From positions 186,001 to 250,000 of the forward strand of contig NZ_JAMXMB010000006.1 of assembly GCF_024055635.1 (NCBI RefSeq): a stretch of 64,000 nucleotides of DNA, written 5' to 3'. The stretch is from Microbacterium yannicii. GTDB lineage: Bacteria > Actinomycetota > Actinomycetes > Actinomycetales > Microbacteriaceae. Every line of letters begins with the position of its first letter. Position 1 is the stretch's first letter. The position numbers and the translations under genes are program-made. This document shows positions 26,382-34,477 of the stretch, one piece after another. A model generated the notes under the pieces. That model did not search any database. It saw only the letters and a list, made by a program, of their open reading frames with translations, and was not told where the DNA came from.

Positions 26382-26990
26382 TCACGCGGTCGCGGCGGCA
26401 CGACGCGCGCGCAGCGCGATGACGCGATCCACCACGAGACCGATCGCGAGAGCCGCCACGATGCCCAGCCCGGCGCTGAGGAGCGGCTGGTCTTTCAGCC
26501 ACGCGCCGGCGAGGAGGCCGATCGCGATGCTGTAAACGGCCCAGCACAGCCCGGCGGCCACGCTGAGGAGAGCGAACCGGCGCCAGGGGTAGCCCAGCGC
26601 GCCCGCCGACAGATTGACCGCCACCCGCCCGACCGGGATGAAGCGCGCGCCGAGGATGAGGCCGGCCCCGCGATGGTCCAGTGCCGATCCCGCCCACGCG
26701 AAGGCGCCGGCGACCCGGGGTCGCCGCATCCAGGCGAACCGGGTCGTGCCCGTCCGCCGGCCGATGGCGAAGGCGATGTTGTCGCCGACGGCGGCTCCGG
26801 CGGCGGCCACCACGCCGAGGAGCACCAGATCCGGGCCGCCTGTGGATGCCGCCACCGCCGCGGCCGCGACCAGCACGGTCTCGCTCGGCACGGGTGGGAA
26901 GAATCCGTCGACGACGGCGACGACGAACATCGCGAGGTACAGCCAGGGCGAGGAGACAGCCTGCAGGACGAGGTCGGTGATGAGATCCAC
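26382..26990 (-). CDS. DedA-family membrane protein
   Basis: A 202-residue DedA/VTT-domain protein. Family members flip lipid carriers or phospholipids and affect membrane homeostasis. The motifs PPVPSETVLVAA near residue 32 and the re-entrant-loop segment GARFIPVGRVAVNLSAG near 114 (family F/A-R-F-x-P-x-x-R) are visible, with about five helices. The GTG at 26990 is 6 nt after a TAGCTT box, so it is probably leaderless and transcribed separately from the kinase pair. Confidence 0.88.
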   Translation of the reverse strand: MDLITDLVLQAVSSPWLYLAMFVVAVVDGFFPPVPSETVLVAAAAVAASTGGPDLVLLGVVAAAGAAVGDNIAFAIGRRTGTTRFAWMRRPRVAGAFAWAGSALDHRGAGLILGARFIPVGRVAVNLSAGALGYPWRRFALLSVAAGLCWAVYSIAIGLLAGAWLKDQPLLSAGLGIVAALAIGLVVDRVIALRARRAAATA

Positions 26991-26996
26991 TCCGGA

Positions 26997-27002
26997 AAGC
27001 TA
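26997..27002 (-). promoter_or_regulatory. leaderless -10 box of the DedA gene
   Basis: TAGCTT ends 6 nt before the GTG at 26990. Confidence 0.5.
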
Positions 27003-27093
27003 TGCGCGCGGTGTGGGGTGAGGCATCCCTCCCAGGTATCGACGGGATCACTCTGTGGAGGTATTCCGTCGATCGGGCGGTGACGGCGCCCCG

Positions 27094-27099
27094 TATACT
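27094..27099 (+). promoter_or_regulatory. -10 box of the ABC-F gene
   Basis: TATACT is the best -10 match before the ABC-F gene and would give a leader of about 50 nt. No clear -35 is seen. Confidence 0.5.
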
Positions 27100-27154
27100 G
27101 GATGGCTGGCCATTCGGTCATCACCCCACTCCATCGACGGAACGGACATCCGCT

Positions 27155-28753
27155 GTGCTCGCCGTGCACGACCTCGAGATCCGCGTGGGCGCTCGCGTGC
27201 TCATGTCGGACGTCTCCTTCCGCGTGTCGGACGGCGACAAGATCGGACTGGTCGGCCGCAACGGCGCCGGCAAGACGACGCTGACCAAGGTGCTCGCAGG
27301 AGACCTGATCCCCGCCGACGGCAGGGTCGATCGCTCGGGCGAACTGGGCTACCTGCCGCAGGACCCGCGCTCGGGTGACCCCGAGATGCTGGCCCGCACA
27401 CGGATCCTCGACGCGCGTGGGCTGGGCTCACTCGCGATCGGAATGCACGAGGCGTCCCTCGCGATGGCGAGCGAGGACGAGGCGGTCGCCGCGCGCGCCA
27501 TGCGCAAGTACGCCAACCTGACCGAGCGGTTCGAAGCGCTCGGGGGCTACACGGCCGAGGCCGAGGCCGCCTCGATCGCCCACAACCTGTCGCTGCCCGA
27601 CAGGATCCTCGACCAGCCGCTGAAGACGCTGTCAGGCGGTCAGCGCCGCCGCATCGAACTGGCGCGCATCCTGTTCTCGGACGCCCAGACGATGATCCTC
27701 GACGAGCCGACCAACCACCTCGACGCCGACAGCGTCGTGTGGCTGCGCGAGTTCCTCAAGGGGTACAAGGGCGGCCTCATCGTCATCAGCCACGATGTGG
27801 AGCTCGTCGGCGAGACGGTGAACCGCGTGTTCTACCTCGACGCGAACCGCCAGGTCATCGACGTCTACAACATGAACTGGAAGAACTACCTGCGCCAGCG
27901 GGTGGCCGACGAGGAGCGCCGCAAGAAGGAGCGCGCCAACGTCGAGAAGAAGGCGACGGTCCTCCAGCAGCAGGCGGCGCGCTTCGGTGCGAAGGCGTCC
28001 AAGGCCGCCGCGGCCCACCAGATGGTGGCACGCGCCGAGAAGATGCTCGCCGGGCTCGACGAGGTGCGCCAGGAGGAGCGTGTGGCCAAGCTGCGCTTCC
28101 CGAAGCCGGCGCCCTGCGGCAAGACGCCGCTCATGGCTTCCGGGCTGTCGAAGTCGTACGGCTCGCTCGAGATCTTCACCGACGTCGATCTCGCGATCGA
28201 CCGCGGCTCGAAGGTCGTGATCCTCGGCCTCAACGGCGCCGGCAAGACGACCCTGCTGCGGATTCTCGCCGGTGTGGACCAGCCCGACACCGGTCAGCTC
28301 GAGCCGGGTCACGGACTCAAGATCGGCTACTACGCCCAGGAGCACGAGAACCTCGACGTCTCGCGCTCGGTGCTTGAGAACATGATGTCGGCGGCGCCCG
28401 ACATCACCGCGACCGACGCGCGTAAGGTGCTCGGCTCGTTCCTGTTCACCGGCGACGACGTGCTGAAACCCGCCGGCGTGCTGTCGGGTGGGGAGAAGAC
28501 GCGCCTGTCGCTCGCGACGCTGGTGGTCTCGTCGGCGAACATGCTTCTGCTCGACGAGCCCACCAACAACCTCGATCCCGCGTCGCGCGAAGAGATCCTC
28601 GGCGCCCTGGCCCACTACGAAGGCGCCGTCGTGCTGGTGTCGCACGATGAGGGTGCCGTCGAGGCACTCAATCCCGAGCGGGTGCTGATCCTGCCGGACG
28701 GTGTCGAAGATATCTGGGGCCGCGACTACGTCGACCTCGTCACCCTCGCGTAA
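27155..28753 (+). CDS. ABC-F family ATPase (translation factor type)
   Basis: A soluble duplicated ABC ATPase of 532 residues with no membrane domain. ABC-F proteins act on ribosomes. Domain 1 has GRNGAGKTT, LSGGQRRRIELARIL and LDEPTNHLD. Domain 2 has GLNGAGKTT, LSGGEKTRLSLATLV and LDEPTNNLD. The two are joined by a charged helical linker (ERRKKERANVEKK) that forms the interdomain arm. The GTG at 27155 is chosen because the product starts with a normal ABC domain. It could be a housekeeping factor or an antibiotic-protection protein; the short linker makes the former more likely. Confidence 0.92.
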   Translation: MLAVHDLEIRVGARVLMSDVSFRVSDGDKIGLVGRNGAGKTTLTKVLAGDLIPADGRVDRSGELGYLPQDPRSGDPEMLARTRILDARGLGSLAIGMHEASLAMASEDEAVAARAMRKYANLTERFEALGGYTAEAEAASIAHNLSLPDRILDQPLKTLSGGQRRRIELARILFSDAQTMILDEPTNHLDADSVVWLREFLKGYKGGLIVISHDVELVGETVNRVFYLDANRQVIDVYNMNWKNYLRQRVADEERRKKERANVEKKATVLQQQAARFGAKASKAAAAHQMVARAEKMLAGLDEVRQEERVAKLRFPKPAPCGKTPLMASGLSKSYGSLEIFTDVDLAIDRGSKVVILGLNGAGKTTLLRILAGVDQPDTGQLEPGHGLKIGYYAQEHENLDVSRSVLENMMSAAPDITATDARKVLGSFLFTGDDVLKPAGVLSGGEKTRLSLATLVVSSANMLLLDEPTNNLDPASREEILGALAHYEGAVVLVSHDEGAVEALNPERVLILPDGVEDIWGRDYVDLVTLA

Positions 28754-28759
28754 CCGTCC

Positions 28760-29656
28760 TCAGCGCCCGGCGGCATCCAGCAGCGCGTCCTCGTCCTCCG
28801 CGTCGCGGTCGCGACGCCTGCGGGGCGCCGGCGGCCCCGGGGGAGCGGCAGCGGCGGAGTCGTCCGCGGCGGTCTCGGCGTCCTCCGCGTCCTCGCGGCG
28901 GTGCCGGCGCTCGGTGCGGATGACGTAGCCGATGAAGACGAAGCCCATCACCGCGAACAGGATCCACTGGATCGCGTACGACAGGTGCGGCCCGGGGTCC
29001 TCGGACGGGGGCTCGAGGGCGCTGGGCGCCGTTGACGGCGCCGGGTCCTCCGTGACCATCACGCCGTAGGCGCTCTGCTCCAGGGCCTCGCCGGCGTCGG
29101 CGGGGATCGTGTCGGCGATCAGGCCGAGATTGATCGTCGGAACCTGCCCTTGGGGTGCCGAGCGGCCCGAGGACGGCAGCGCCTCGCCGGGCCGCAGTCG
29201 CACCACGACGGTGACCTCGCCGGACGGCGGAGCCGGGACGGCGTCGGGTGCCGGCTGATCCTTCCCAGGCGCCACCCAGCCCCGGTCGACGAGCAGCACG
29301 CGTCCGTCGTCCAGGCGGAACGGCACCAGCACCTCGAAGGCGGACGTGCCGCCGTGCGGTCGGTTGCGGGCGAGGAGCTCATCATCGGCGAGGTAGGTTC
29401 CGGTGAGTTCCACCGGACGCCACTCGTCCTGCGGGTCCAGCTCGCCGCCGGCCGGGATGAGCTCGCCGAGCGGCACCGCCGGTGCGTCGTAGTTCTCCGC
29501 GACGAGGGCGAGCTGTCCGGAGCGCTCCTGATTTCGCGTGAACTGCCAGTTCGACAGGAATGCGCAGGCGATGGCGAAGACCACGGCGAGCGCGATGTAG
29601 ATCGCCCAGCGACCGGCGCGCGGCAGCTGCTGCATGCTGACGGATCGCCGGCTCAT
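28760..29656 (-). CDS. SURF1-family cytochrome oxidase assembly protein
   Basis: A 298-residue protein that helps insert heme A into cytochrome aa3 oxidase. From ATG 29656 it has an N-terminal helix (AIYIALAVVFAIACAFLSNWQ), an extracytoplasmic domain with LVDRGWVAPG, and a C-terminal helix (ILFAVMGFVFIGYVIR). A charged low-complexity tail rich in Ala, Asp, Glu and Arg follows. It overlaps the small Cys protein gene by 4 bp (ATGA). It cooperates functionally with CtaA and CtaB encoded 18 kb away. It converges with the ABC-F gene, 6 bp between stops. Confidence 0.9.
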   Translation of the reverse strand: MSRRSVSMQQLPRAGRWAIYIALAVVFAIACAFLSNWQFTRNQERSGQLALVAENYDAPAVPLGELIPAGGELDPQDEWRPVELTGTYLADDELLARNRPHGGTSAFEVLVPFRLDDGRVLLVDRGWVAPGKDQPAPDAVPAPPSGEVTVVVRLRPGEALPSSGRSAPQGQVPTINLGLIADTIPADAGEALEQSAYGVMVTEDPAPSTAPSALEPPSEDPGPHLSYAIQWILFAVMGFVFIGYVIRTERRHRREDAEDAETAADDSAAAAPPGPPAPRRRRDRDAEDEDALLDAAGR

Positions 29657-29883
29657 CGGGCGGTCTCCGTCGGAACGAGCGGCGCAACCCAGACCGGGAA
29701 GTCGCGGGCAGCGAGGAATTCGCGCAGGTAGCCGACGTGCTCGTCGCAGGCGACCCACGTCTTGCGTCGGTGCTCCGCGTGGATGCGCGGATTGCGCCAG
29801 TCGATGCGCCACCCGGCCGCAGCGCGGCATCCTGCCCGGGAGCAGGTCGCGTCGACAACCTGCCCGGGGTCGTCGTCGTTCAT
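29653..29883 (-). CDS. small Cys/His protein in the SURF1 operon
   Basis: A 76-residue protein of unknown function. CSRAGC and CDEH (C-x4-C, then C-x2-H about 25 residues on) suggest a small zinc-binding fold. Conserved-looking aromatic stretches are GWRIDWRNPRIH and DFPVWVAPL. It overlaps DUF3099 upstream and SURF1 downstream by 4 bp each, so the three are almost certainly co-translated. Similar small proteins are sometimes labelled acetone carboxylase in databases; nothing in the sequence supports such an activity. Confidence 0.8.
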   Translation of the reverse strand: MNDDDPGQVVDATCSRAGCRAAAGWRIDWRNPRIHAEHRRKTWVACDEHVGYLREFLAARDFPVWVAPLVPTETAR

Positions 29884-30272
29884 GCGGCCCCGTCCCCGGT
29901 GCCGTCGGTTCCCGGCCGGGTCTCCGGGCTGGGGGGCCGGGTCTCCTCGATGCGGATCACGCGGGGCTCGGGCGCGACGGGGGCGGCGGGCGTGGAGGGC
30001 GCGGCGGGGAGCGCCGCCTCCGGATCCTCGCGTCGATTGCGGCGCCCCTCCTCGCCGACGTTCGCGAAGACGACGGCGATGTACGGCAGGAAGATCGCGG
30101 CGGCGCCGAACACCCACGTGTACCAGCCGTAGGGGGTGATCACCACCATGAGCACGAAGCACGCGACGCGGATGCCCATCGTCACGAGATACCGGATCGA
30201 ACGCGCGTCGACGTCGTCGCGCGGTGCGCGCGGCAGGGAGGTGGCCGACGGGGCGTGGCTCGAGCTCTTCAC
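29880..30272 (-). CDS. DUF3099 membrane protein
   Basis: A 130-residue protein. Two helices cover about residues 28-70 (YLVTMGIRVACFVLMVV and WVFGAAAIFLPYIAVVFAN), followed by a Pro/Ala-rich cytoplasmic tail. The helical region matches the actinobacterial DUF3099 family, whose function is unknown. The GTG start at 30272 has GGAAG upstream and a TACCCT box 9 nt before it. It is first in the three-gene unit ending in SURF1, which hints at a role near the oxidase; that is inference. Confidence 0.78.
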   Translation of the reverse strand: MKSSSHAPSATSLPRAPRDDVDARSIRYLVTMGIRVACFVLMVVITPYGWYTWVFGAAAIFLPYIAVVFANVGEEGRRNRREDPEAALPAAPSTPAAPVAPEPRVIRIEETRPPSPETRPGTDGTGDGAA

Positions 30273-30339
30273 GGTACTTCCAGGGTACGCCGCTCAGGCG
30301 GCGCGGTGGCCCCGGGAACGGGTCCCGGGGCTCGGCGAT

Positions 30340-30825
30340 TCAGTACGTTCCGCCGGTCTGCTGGTAGACGGAGACGAAGAACGCGAAGAACAGGATCGCG
30401 GCGATGATGCCGAGGATCGCGAGGCCGAGACCGACCCAGCCCACGATGGTGCCGGCGAGCGCCATGCCCCGGCCCTGCTCGCCGCTCGTCTTCAGCTGGT
30501 TGAGCGACATGTGCCCGGTGATGACGCCCACGACCGACCCGACGAAGGGGACGATGATGAAGCTCGCGATGGAGGCGATGAGCGAGACGATCGCGAGGGT
30601 GTTCGTCTTGGGCTGCGCGCCATATCCGTAGCCGGGTGCCGCGCCGTACGCGGGTGCCGTGCCGTACGACGGCGCGGCGGTCGGGGCGGCGGCCCCGTAC
30701 GGCGGCGGGGGATAGGCGCCCTGCGCGGGCGGGTATGCGCCCGGCGCGGGCGCCGGAGCGGGCGGAACGGGCGGATAGGCGCCGCCCTGCTCCGGTGCGG
30801 GGTTCTGCGGGTTCTGGTCGCTCAC
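30340..30825 (-). CDS. DUF4190-domain membrane protein with proline-rich N terminus
   Basis: A 161-residue protein. The first 70 residues are low-complexity Pro/Ala/Gly/Tyr, with repeated AYPP and APxYG motifs. Then comes a two-helix DUF4190 domain (TLAIVSLIASIASFIIVPFVG, then GHMSLNQLKTSGEQGRGMALAG and a second helix). Function is unknown; such proteins are common in actinobacterial envelopes. The GTG at 30825 follows GAAAGGCCC. It diverges from the fabG-like gene. Confidence 0.8.
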   Translation of the reverse strand: MSDQNPQNPAPEQGGAYPPVPPAPAPAPGAYPPAQGAYPPPPYGAAAPTAAPSYGTAPAYGAAPGYGYGAQPKTNTLAIVSLIASIASFIIVPFVGSVVGVITGHMSLNQLKTSGEQGRGMALAGTIVGWVGLGLAILGIIAAILFFAFFVSVYQQTGGTY

Positions 30826-30951
30826 GGCGGGCCTTTCGTCAGGGTCTGGACCCAGCGTCCCAGCGGTGCACCGGGGGTGTCAAACGAGCCGCGGCCGGCG
30901 CGCGGGCGCCGATAGGCTGGTGCGGATCCGCCACAACCCCGGGAGTGCACC

Positions 30952-31662
30952 ATGTCCACCGATCGCGTCGTCCTCGTCACCGGCGGAAACCGCGGCATCG
31001 GCCGCGCCATCGCGGAGCGCTTCGTCGCCGAGGGGTACCGCGTCGCGGTGACCGCGCGTTCCGGTGAGGGCCCCGAGGGCACCCTCACGGTGCGGGCGGA
31101 TGTGACGGATGCCGCTTCCGTCGATGCGGCGTTCACCGAGGTGGAGCAGGCGCTCGGTCCCGTCGAGATCGTGGTGGCGAATGCCGGCATCACGAAGGAC
31201 ACCCTGCTGCTGCGCATGACGGAGGACGACTTCGACAGTGTCGTGGCCACCAACCTCGGCGGCGCCTTCCGCGTCGTCAAGCGCGCGTCGAAGGGCATGC
31301 TCCGTGCGCGGTGGGGCCGCGTCGTGCTCATCTCCAGCGTCGTCGGACTCTACGGCTCGGCGGGCCAGATCAACTACGCCGCGTCCAAGAGCGCTCTCGT
31401 CGGCTTCGCCCGCTCGCTCACCCGTGAACTGGGCGCCCGCGGCATCACCGCGAACGTCGTCGCACCGGGTTTCATCGAGACCGACATGACGGCCGAGCTC
31501 TCGGACGACACGCAGTCCGAGTACAAGAAGAGCATCCCGGCCGGGCGTTTCGCGTCGGCCGATGAGGTGGCGGGCGTCGTCACGTGGATCTCCTCGGATG
31601 ACGCGGCCTACATCTCGGGCGCCGTCATCCCCGTCGACGGCGGCCTCGGCATGGGGCACTGA
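30952..31662 (+). CDS. fabG: 3-oxoacyl-ACP reductase-like short-chain dehydrogenase
   Basis: A 236-residue classical SDR. It has the NAD(P)-binding GGNRGIGRAIAE, the NAG motif (VVANAGITKD), catalytic Ser in ISSVVGLYG, and YAASK with catalytic Tyr and Lys. The C terminus GAVIPVDGGLGMGH is typical of FabG. In actinobacteria this copy is often the housekeeping or MabA-like reductase, but no fabH or inhA is adjacent, so the exact substrate is uncertain. TAGGCT (30913-30918) is a likely -10, and GGGAG precedes ATG. Confidence 0.88.
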   Translation: MSTDRVVLVTGGNRGIGRAIAERFVAEGYRVAVTARSGEGPEGTLTVRADVTDAASVDAAFTEVEQALGPVEIVVANAGITKDTLLLRMTEDDFDSVVATNLGGAFRVVKRASKGMLRARWGRVVLISSVVGLYGSAGQINYAASKSALVGFARSLTRELGARGITANVVAPGFIETDMTAELSDDTQSEYKKSIPAGRFASADEVAGVVTWISSDDAAYISGAVIPVDGGLGMGH

Positions 31663-31678
31663 CCCCGGCGCCGCTCCG

Positions 31679-31697
31679 CGCTTCGGCAGGCTCAGCG
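31679..31697 (-). repeat. 19-bp dispersed element, copy 1 (minus orientation)
   Basis: Reads CGCTGAGCCTGCCGAAGCG on the minus strand: core TGAGCCTGCCGA with complementary ends CGCT/AGCG. It lies in the short gap between the convergent fabG-like and alpha/beta hydrolase genes. Confidence 0.75.
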
Positions 31698-31731
31698 ACC
31701 CGGCCAGGCGCCTCCTGAGCCCATCGCGCGG

Positions 31732-32439
31732 TCACCCGATCGCGCGGAGGATCGCCTCGGCGACCGCGCCGGGACGGGAGAACTGCGGCCAGTGGCCCGT
31801 GGCGTCGCCCGGCGCCCCGAGCTCGATCACGTCCAGACGCTGCATCGCGGCGAGTTCGGCCGCCCACGACGGAGCCTTCTCGATGATCTCCCGGATCTGG
31901 GCCTCCGGCACCGTGCTCGTGATGATGGTGGCGGGCACGGCCCGGCGGCGTTCGTCGGTGAGCCGGATCGGATCGGTCGGCACCTGCTCGGGCACGGACT
32001 TCGCACGAGCCGCGACCTCCTCCCGGGTCTGCCCGTCGAGGTCGGCGACGTCGGAGTCGTCGAAGAAGTCCCAGCCGGGGAACGGGATCACGTCGTCCAC
32101 GACGGGGAACTCGGAGATGGAGCCGCCCTCACCCGGCGGGAAGGTGTCGAGGAACACCACGTGCGCGACGCGATCGGGCCGGGCGTCCACCGCGCCGTAC
32201 GCGACGTTGCCGCCGCCCGAGTGGCCGACGATCGCCACTGCACCGTCGAGGCGATCGAGTTCGTCGACGGTCGCGGCGATCCAGTCGGCGATGCCGATGC
32301 CGGCCGACTCGGCGCCGGACGCGCCGACACCCGGCATGGTCAACGCGTGCGTGCGGTGCCCGGCGGCCTCGAGAGCGGGGGAGACCTCACCCCACGAAGA
32401 CGCGTCGAGCCAGAGTCCGGGAACGAGGATGATGTGCAT
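31732..32439 (-). CDS. alpha/beta hydrolase
   Basis: A 235-residue hydrolase. The nucleophile elbow is GHSGGG (about residues 71-76) and the oxyanion region is VPGLWLDASSW at the N terminus. The catalytic His is probably in GHWPQFSRP near the C terminus. It resembles the small alpha/beta hydrolases related to salicylate or pyrethroid esterases. The substrate is unknown. It has its own leaderless -10 box (TAGCGT, 6 nt before ATG). Confidence 0.85.
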   Translation of the reverse strand: MHIILVPGLWLDASSWGEVSPALEAAGHRTHALTMPGVGASGAESAGIGIADWIAATVDELDRLDGAVAIVGHSGGGNVAYGAVDARPDRVAHVVFLDTFPPGEGGSISEFPVVDDVIPFPGWDFFDDSDVADLDGQTREEVAARAKSVPEQVPTDPIRLTDERRRAVPATIITSTVPEAQIREIIEKAPSWAAELAAMQRLDVIELGAPGDATGHWPQFSRPGAVAEAILRAIG

Positions 32440-32445
32440 GGCCCG

Positions 32446-32451
32446 ACGCTA
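32446..32451 (-). promoter_or_regulatory. leaderless -10 box of the alpha/beta hydrolase gene
   Basis: TAGCGT ends 6 nt before the ATG at 32439. Confidence 0.55.
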
Positions 32452-32499
32452 CCGAGGGGAACCGACATCGGCATCCCCTCCCGGGGCCTAGGTCGCCTC

Positions 32500-33141
32500 C
32501 TAGGGCAGAAGGGCGATGACCTCGGCGAGGTCGACCGGGCCGACGACCACGTCGGCGCGCGCCCTGACGGCGGGCTTGGCATTGAAAGCTACGCCGAGTC
32601 CGGCGACCGCCATCATCTCGAGGTCGTTCGCGCCGTCGCCGATCGCGATTGTGCGGGTGAGCGGGACGCTGCGCTCGGCGGACCATTCGCGCAGCGCAGC
32701 CGCCTTGCCCGCGGCATCCACGATCCCGCCGTCCACGACGCCGCTCAGCGCGCCATCGCGCGTGGCGAGCCGATTCGCGCGCCAGACGTCCACCCCGAGG
32801 TCGGGGGCGACGGTGTCGAGGATCTCGTGGAAGCCGCCCGACACCACGCCCACGGCGCCGCCGCGGTCGTGCACGGCCCCGATGAGCTCGCGCACCCCCG
32901 GGGTCGGCTCGATACGCGCCAGCACGCGTGCGAACGCGGTGACCGGCACCCCCTCGAGCGCTTCGACGCGCGAGCGCAGGCTGGTCGCGAAGTCGACCTC
33001 GCCGCGCATGGCGGCCTCGGTCGCCGCCGCCACTTCGGCGCCGCGCCCGGCCTCGTCGGCGATCAGCTCGATGACCTCGTTGCGGATGAGGGTCGAGTCG
33101 GCGTCGAGCACCACGAGGAAGCGTGCGGGAGCGGCGGGCAT
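32500..33141 (-). CDS. serB: phosphoserine phosphatase
   Basis: HAD-superfamily enzyme that makes the last step of serine synthesis, phosphoserine to serine. The 213 residues contain motif I DADST (nucleophile D13, acid/base D15), motif II VVSGGF and motif III GDGANDLEM. It lacks the N-terminal ACT domains found in mycobacterial SerB2, so it is the short single-domain form. It is probably leaderless: TAGCGT lies 6 nt before ATG. Confidence 0.93.
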   Translation of the reverse strand: MPAAPARFLVVLDADSTLIRNEVIELIADEAGRGAEVAAATEAAMRGEVDFATSLRSRVEALEGVPVTAFARVLARIEPTPGVRELIGAVHDRGGAVGVVSGGFHEILDTVAPDLGVDVWRANRLATRDGALSGVVDGGIVDAAGKAAALREWSAERSVPLTRTIAIGDGANDLEMMAVAGLGVAFNAKPAVRARADVVVGPVDLAEVIALLP

Positions 33142-33147
33142 CCCTCC

Positions 33148-33153
33148 ACGCTA
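33148..33153 (-). promoter_or_regulatory. leaderless -10 box of serB
   Basis: TAGCGT ends 6 nt before the ATG at 33141. Confidence 0.55.
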
Positions 33154-33184
33154 GCGGGACGCGGTCCCCGCTCCCGACCGTGCG

Positions 33185-34429
33185 TCACCGCTCGACGCGG
33201 AATCCCTTCCCGACCACGGTGATGCCGCTGTCGGTGATCGTGAAGCCGCGGGCGAGATCCTTCTCACGGTCGACGCCCACGGTGGCGCCCTCGTCGAGGA
33301 CCACGTTCTTGTCGAGGATCGCGCGATGGACGCGGGCGCCTGCGCCGACGTGGACATGATCGAAGAGCACCGAGTCGGTGATCGTCGAGCCGCCGCCCGC
33401 GAGCGTCCAGGGACCCACCACGCTGCGTTCGAGGTGCGTGCCCGACAGCACGGAGCCCAGCGACACGATCGAGTCGATCGCGTTGCCGATGCGCCCCACC
33501 GAGTCGCGCACGAACTTCGCCGGCGGCGAGTTGACCGCCTGCGAATGGATGGGCCAGTCCGTGTTGTACAGGTTGAAGATGGGCAGCGTCGAGATCAGGT
33601 CGCGGTGGGCGTCGAAGAACGAGTCGATCGTGCCGACGTCGCGCCAGTAGTAGCGGTCGCGGGGTGTGGAGCCCGGCACGTCGTTTCGGTTCATGTCGTA
33701 GACGCCGGCCTCGCCTCTGCCGACGAAGTAGGGGATGATGTCGCCGCCCATGTCGTGGTTCGAGGTCGGCAGCTCGCCGTCGGACTCGACGGCCTCGATC
33801 AGCGCGTCGGTGTCGAAGATGTAGTTGCCCATCGAGGCGAGCACCTGGTCGGGGGCGTCGCCCAGCCCCACGGGGTTCTGCGGCTTCTCCAGGAAGTCGC
33901 GGATGCGCATCGGGTCGTCGGGGTCCGAGTCGATGACGCCGAACTGGTTCGCGAGCGAGATCGGCTGACGGATGCCGGCGACCGTGGCCCGCGCGCCGGA
34001 ATCGATGTGCGCGGCGAGCATCTGCCGGAAGTCCATGCGGTAGACGTGGTCGGCGCCGATCACGATGACGATGTCGGGCTGCTCGTCGTTGATGAGGTTG
34101 AGGCTCTGCAGGATCGCGTCAGCCGAGCCCGAGAACCAGCGCTTGCCGAGACGCTGCTGCGCGGGCACCGAGGTGACGTAGGAGTCCAGGAGCGCCGACA
34201 TCCGCCAGGTCTGCGAGATGTGACGGTCGAGGCTGTGGGATTTGTACTGCGTGAGCACGACGATCTGCCGCAGGCCCGAATTGATCAGGTTCGATATCGC
34301 GAAATCGATGAGCCGGTATTGGCCCCCGAACGGGACGGCGGGCTTGGCGCGATCCGCGGTCAACGGCATCAGCCGCTTCCCTTCGCCGCCGGCGAGGATG
34401 ATTCCGAAGACCTTGGGTGCAGCTGGCAT
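33185..34429 (-). CDS. glgC: glucose-1-phosphate adenylyltransferase
   Basis: Makes ADP-glucose from ATP and glucose-1-phosphate for glycogen or maltose-1-phosphate synthesis. The 414 residues carry the nucleotidyltransferase start [14 protein letters not shown], the substrate-binding FLEKP, and a C-terminal left-handed beta-helix rich in VVDEGATVG-like hexapeptides. ATG 34429 gives the normal family length; the open frame continues upstream across glgA but shows no similarity. It diverges from glgA over a 48-bp gap. Confidence 0.96.
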   Translation of the reverse strand: MPAAPKVFGIILAGGEGKRLMPLTADRAKPAVPFGGQYRLIDFAISNLINSGLRQIVVLTQYKSHSLDRHISQTWRMSALLDSYVTSVPAQQRLGKRWFSGSADAILQSLNLINDEQPDIVIVIGADHVYRMDFRQMLAAHIDSGARATVAGIRQPISLANQFGVIDSDPDDPMRIRDFLEKPQNPVGLGDAPDQVLASMGNYIFDTDALIEAVESDGELPTSNHDMGGDIIPYFVGRGEAGVYDMNRNDVPGSTPRDRYYWRDVGTIDSFFDAHRDLISTLPIFNLYNTDWPIHSQAVNSPPAKFVRDSVGRIGNAIDSIVSLGSVLSGTHLERSVVGPWTLAGGGSTITDSVLFDHVHVGAGARVHRAILDKNVVLDEGATVGVDREKDLARGFTITDSGITVVGKGFRVER

Positions 34430-34464
34430 GGCCCCCACACTATGACGCGTTCCGGGCGGTGTAC

Positions 34465-34470
34465 TAGCGT
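34465..34470 (+). promoter_or_regulatory. leaderless -10 box of glgA
   Basis: TAGCGT ends 7 nt before the glgA ATG (34478). A CATAGT on the opposite strand about 9 nt before the glgC ATG is a likely divergent -10. Confidence 0.5.
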
Positions 34471-34477
34471 TCGAGGC

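Noticed and set aside
29653..29883. Acetone carboxylase (a label I recall for similar short proteins)
   Set aside because: 76 residues with a Cys/His pattern cannot be a carboxylase subunit. Treated as a protein of unknown function.
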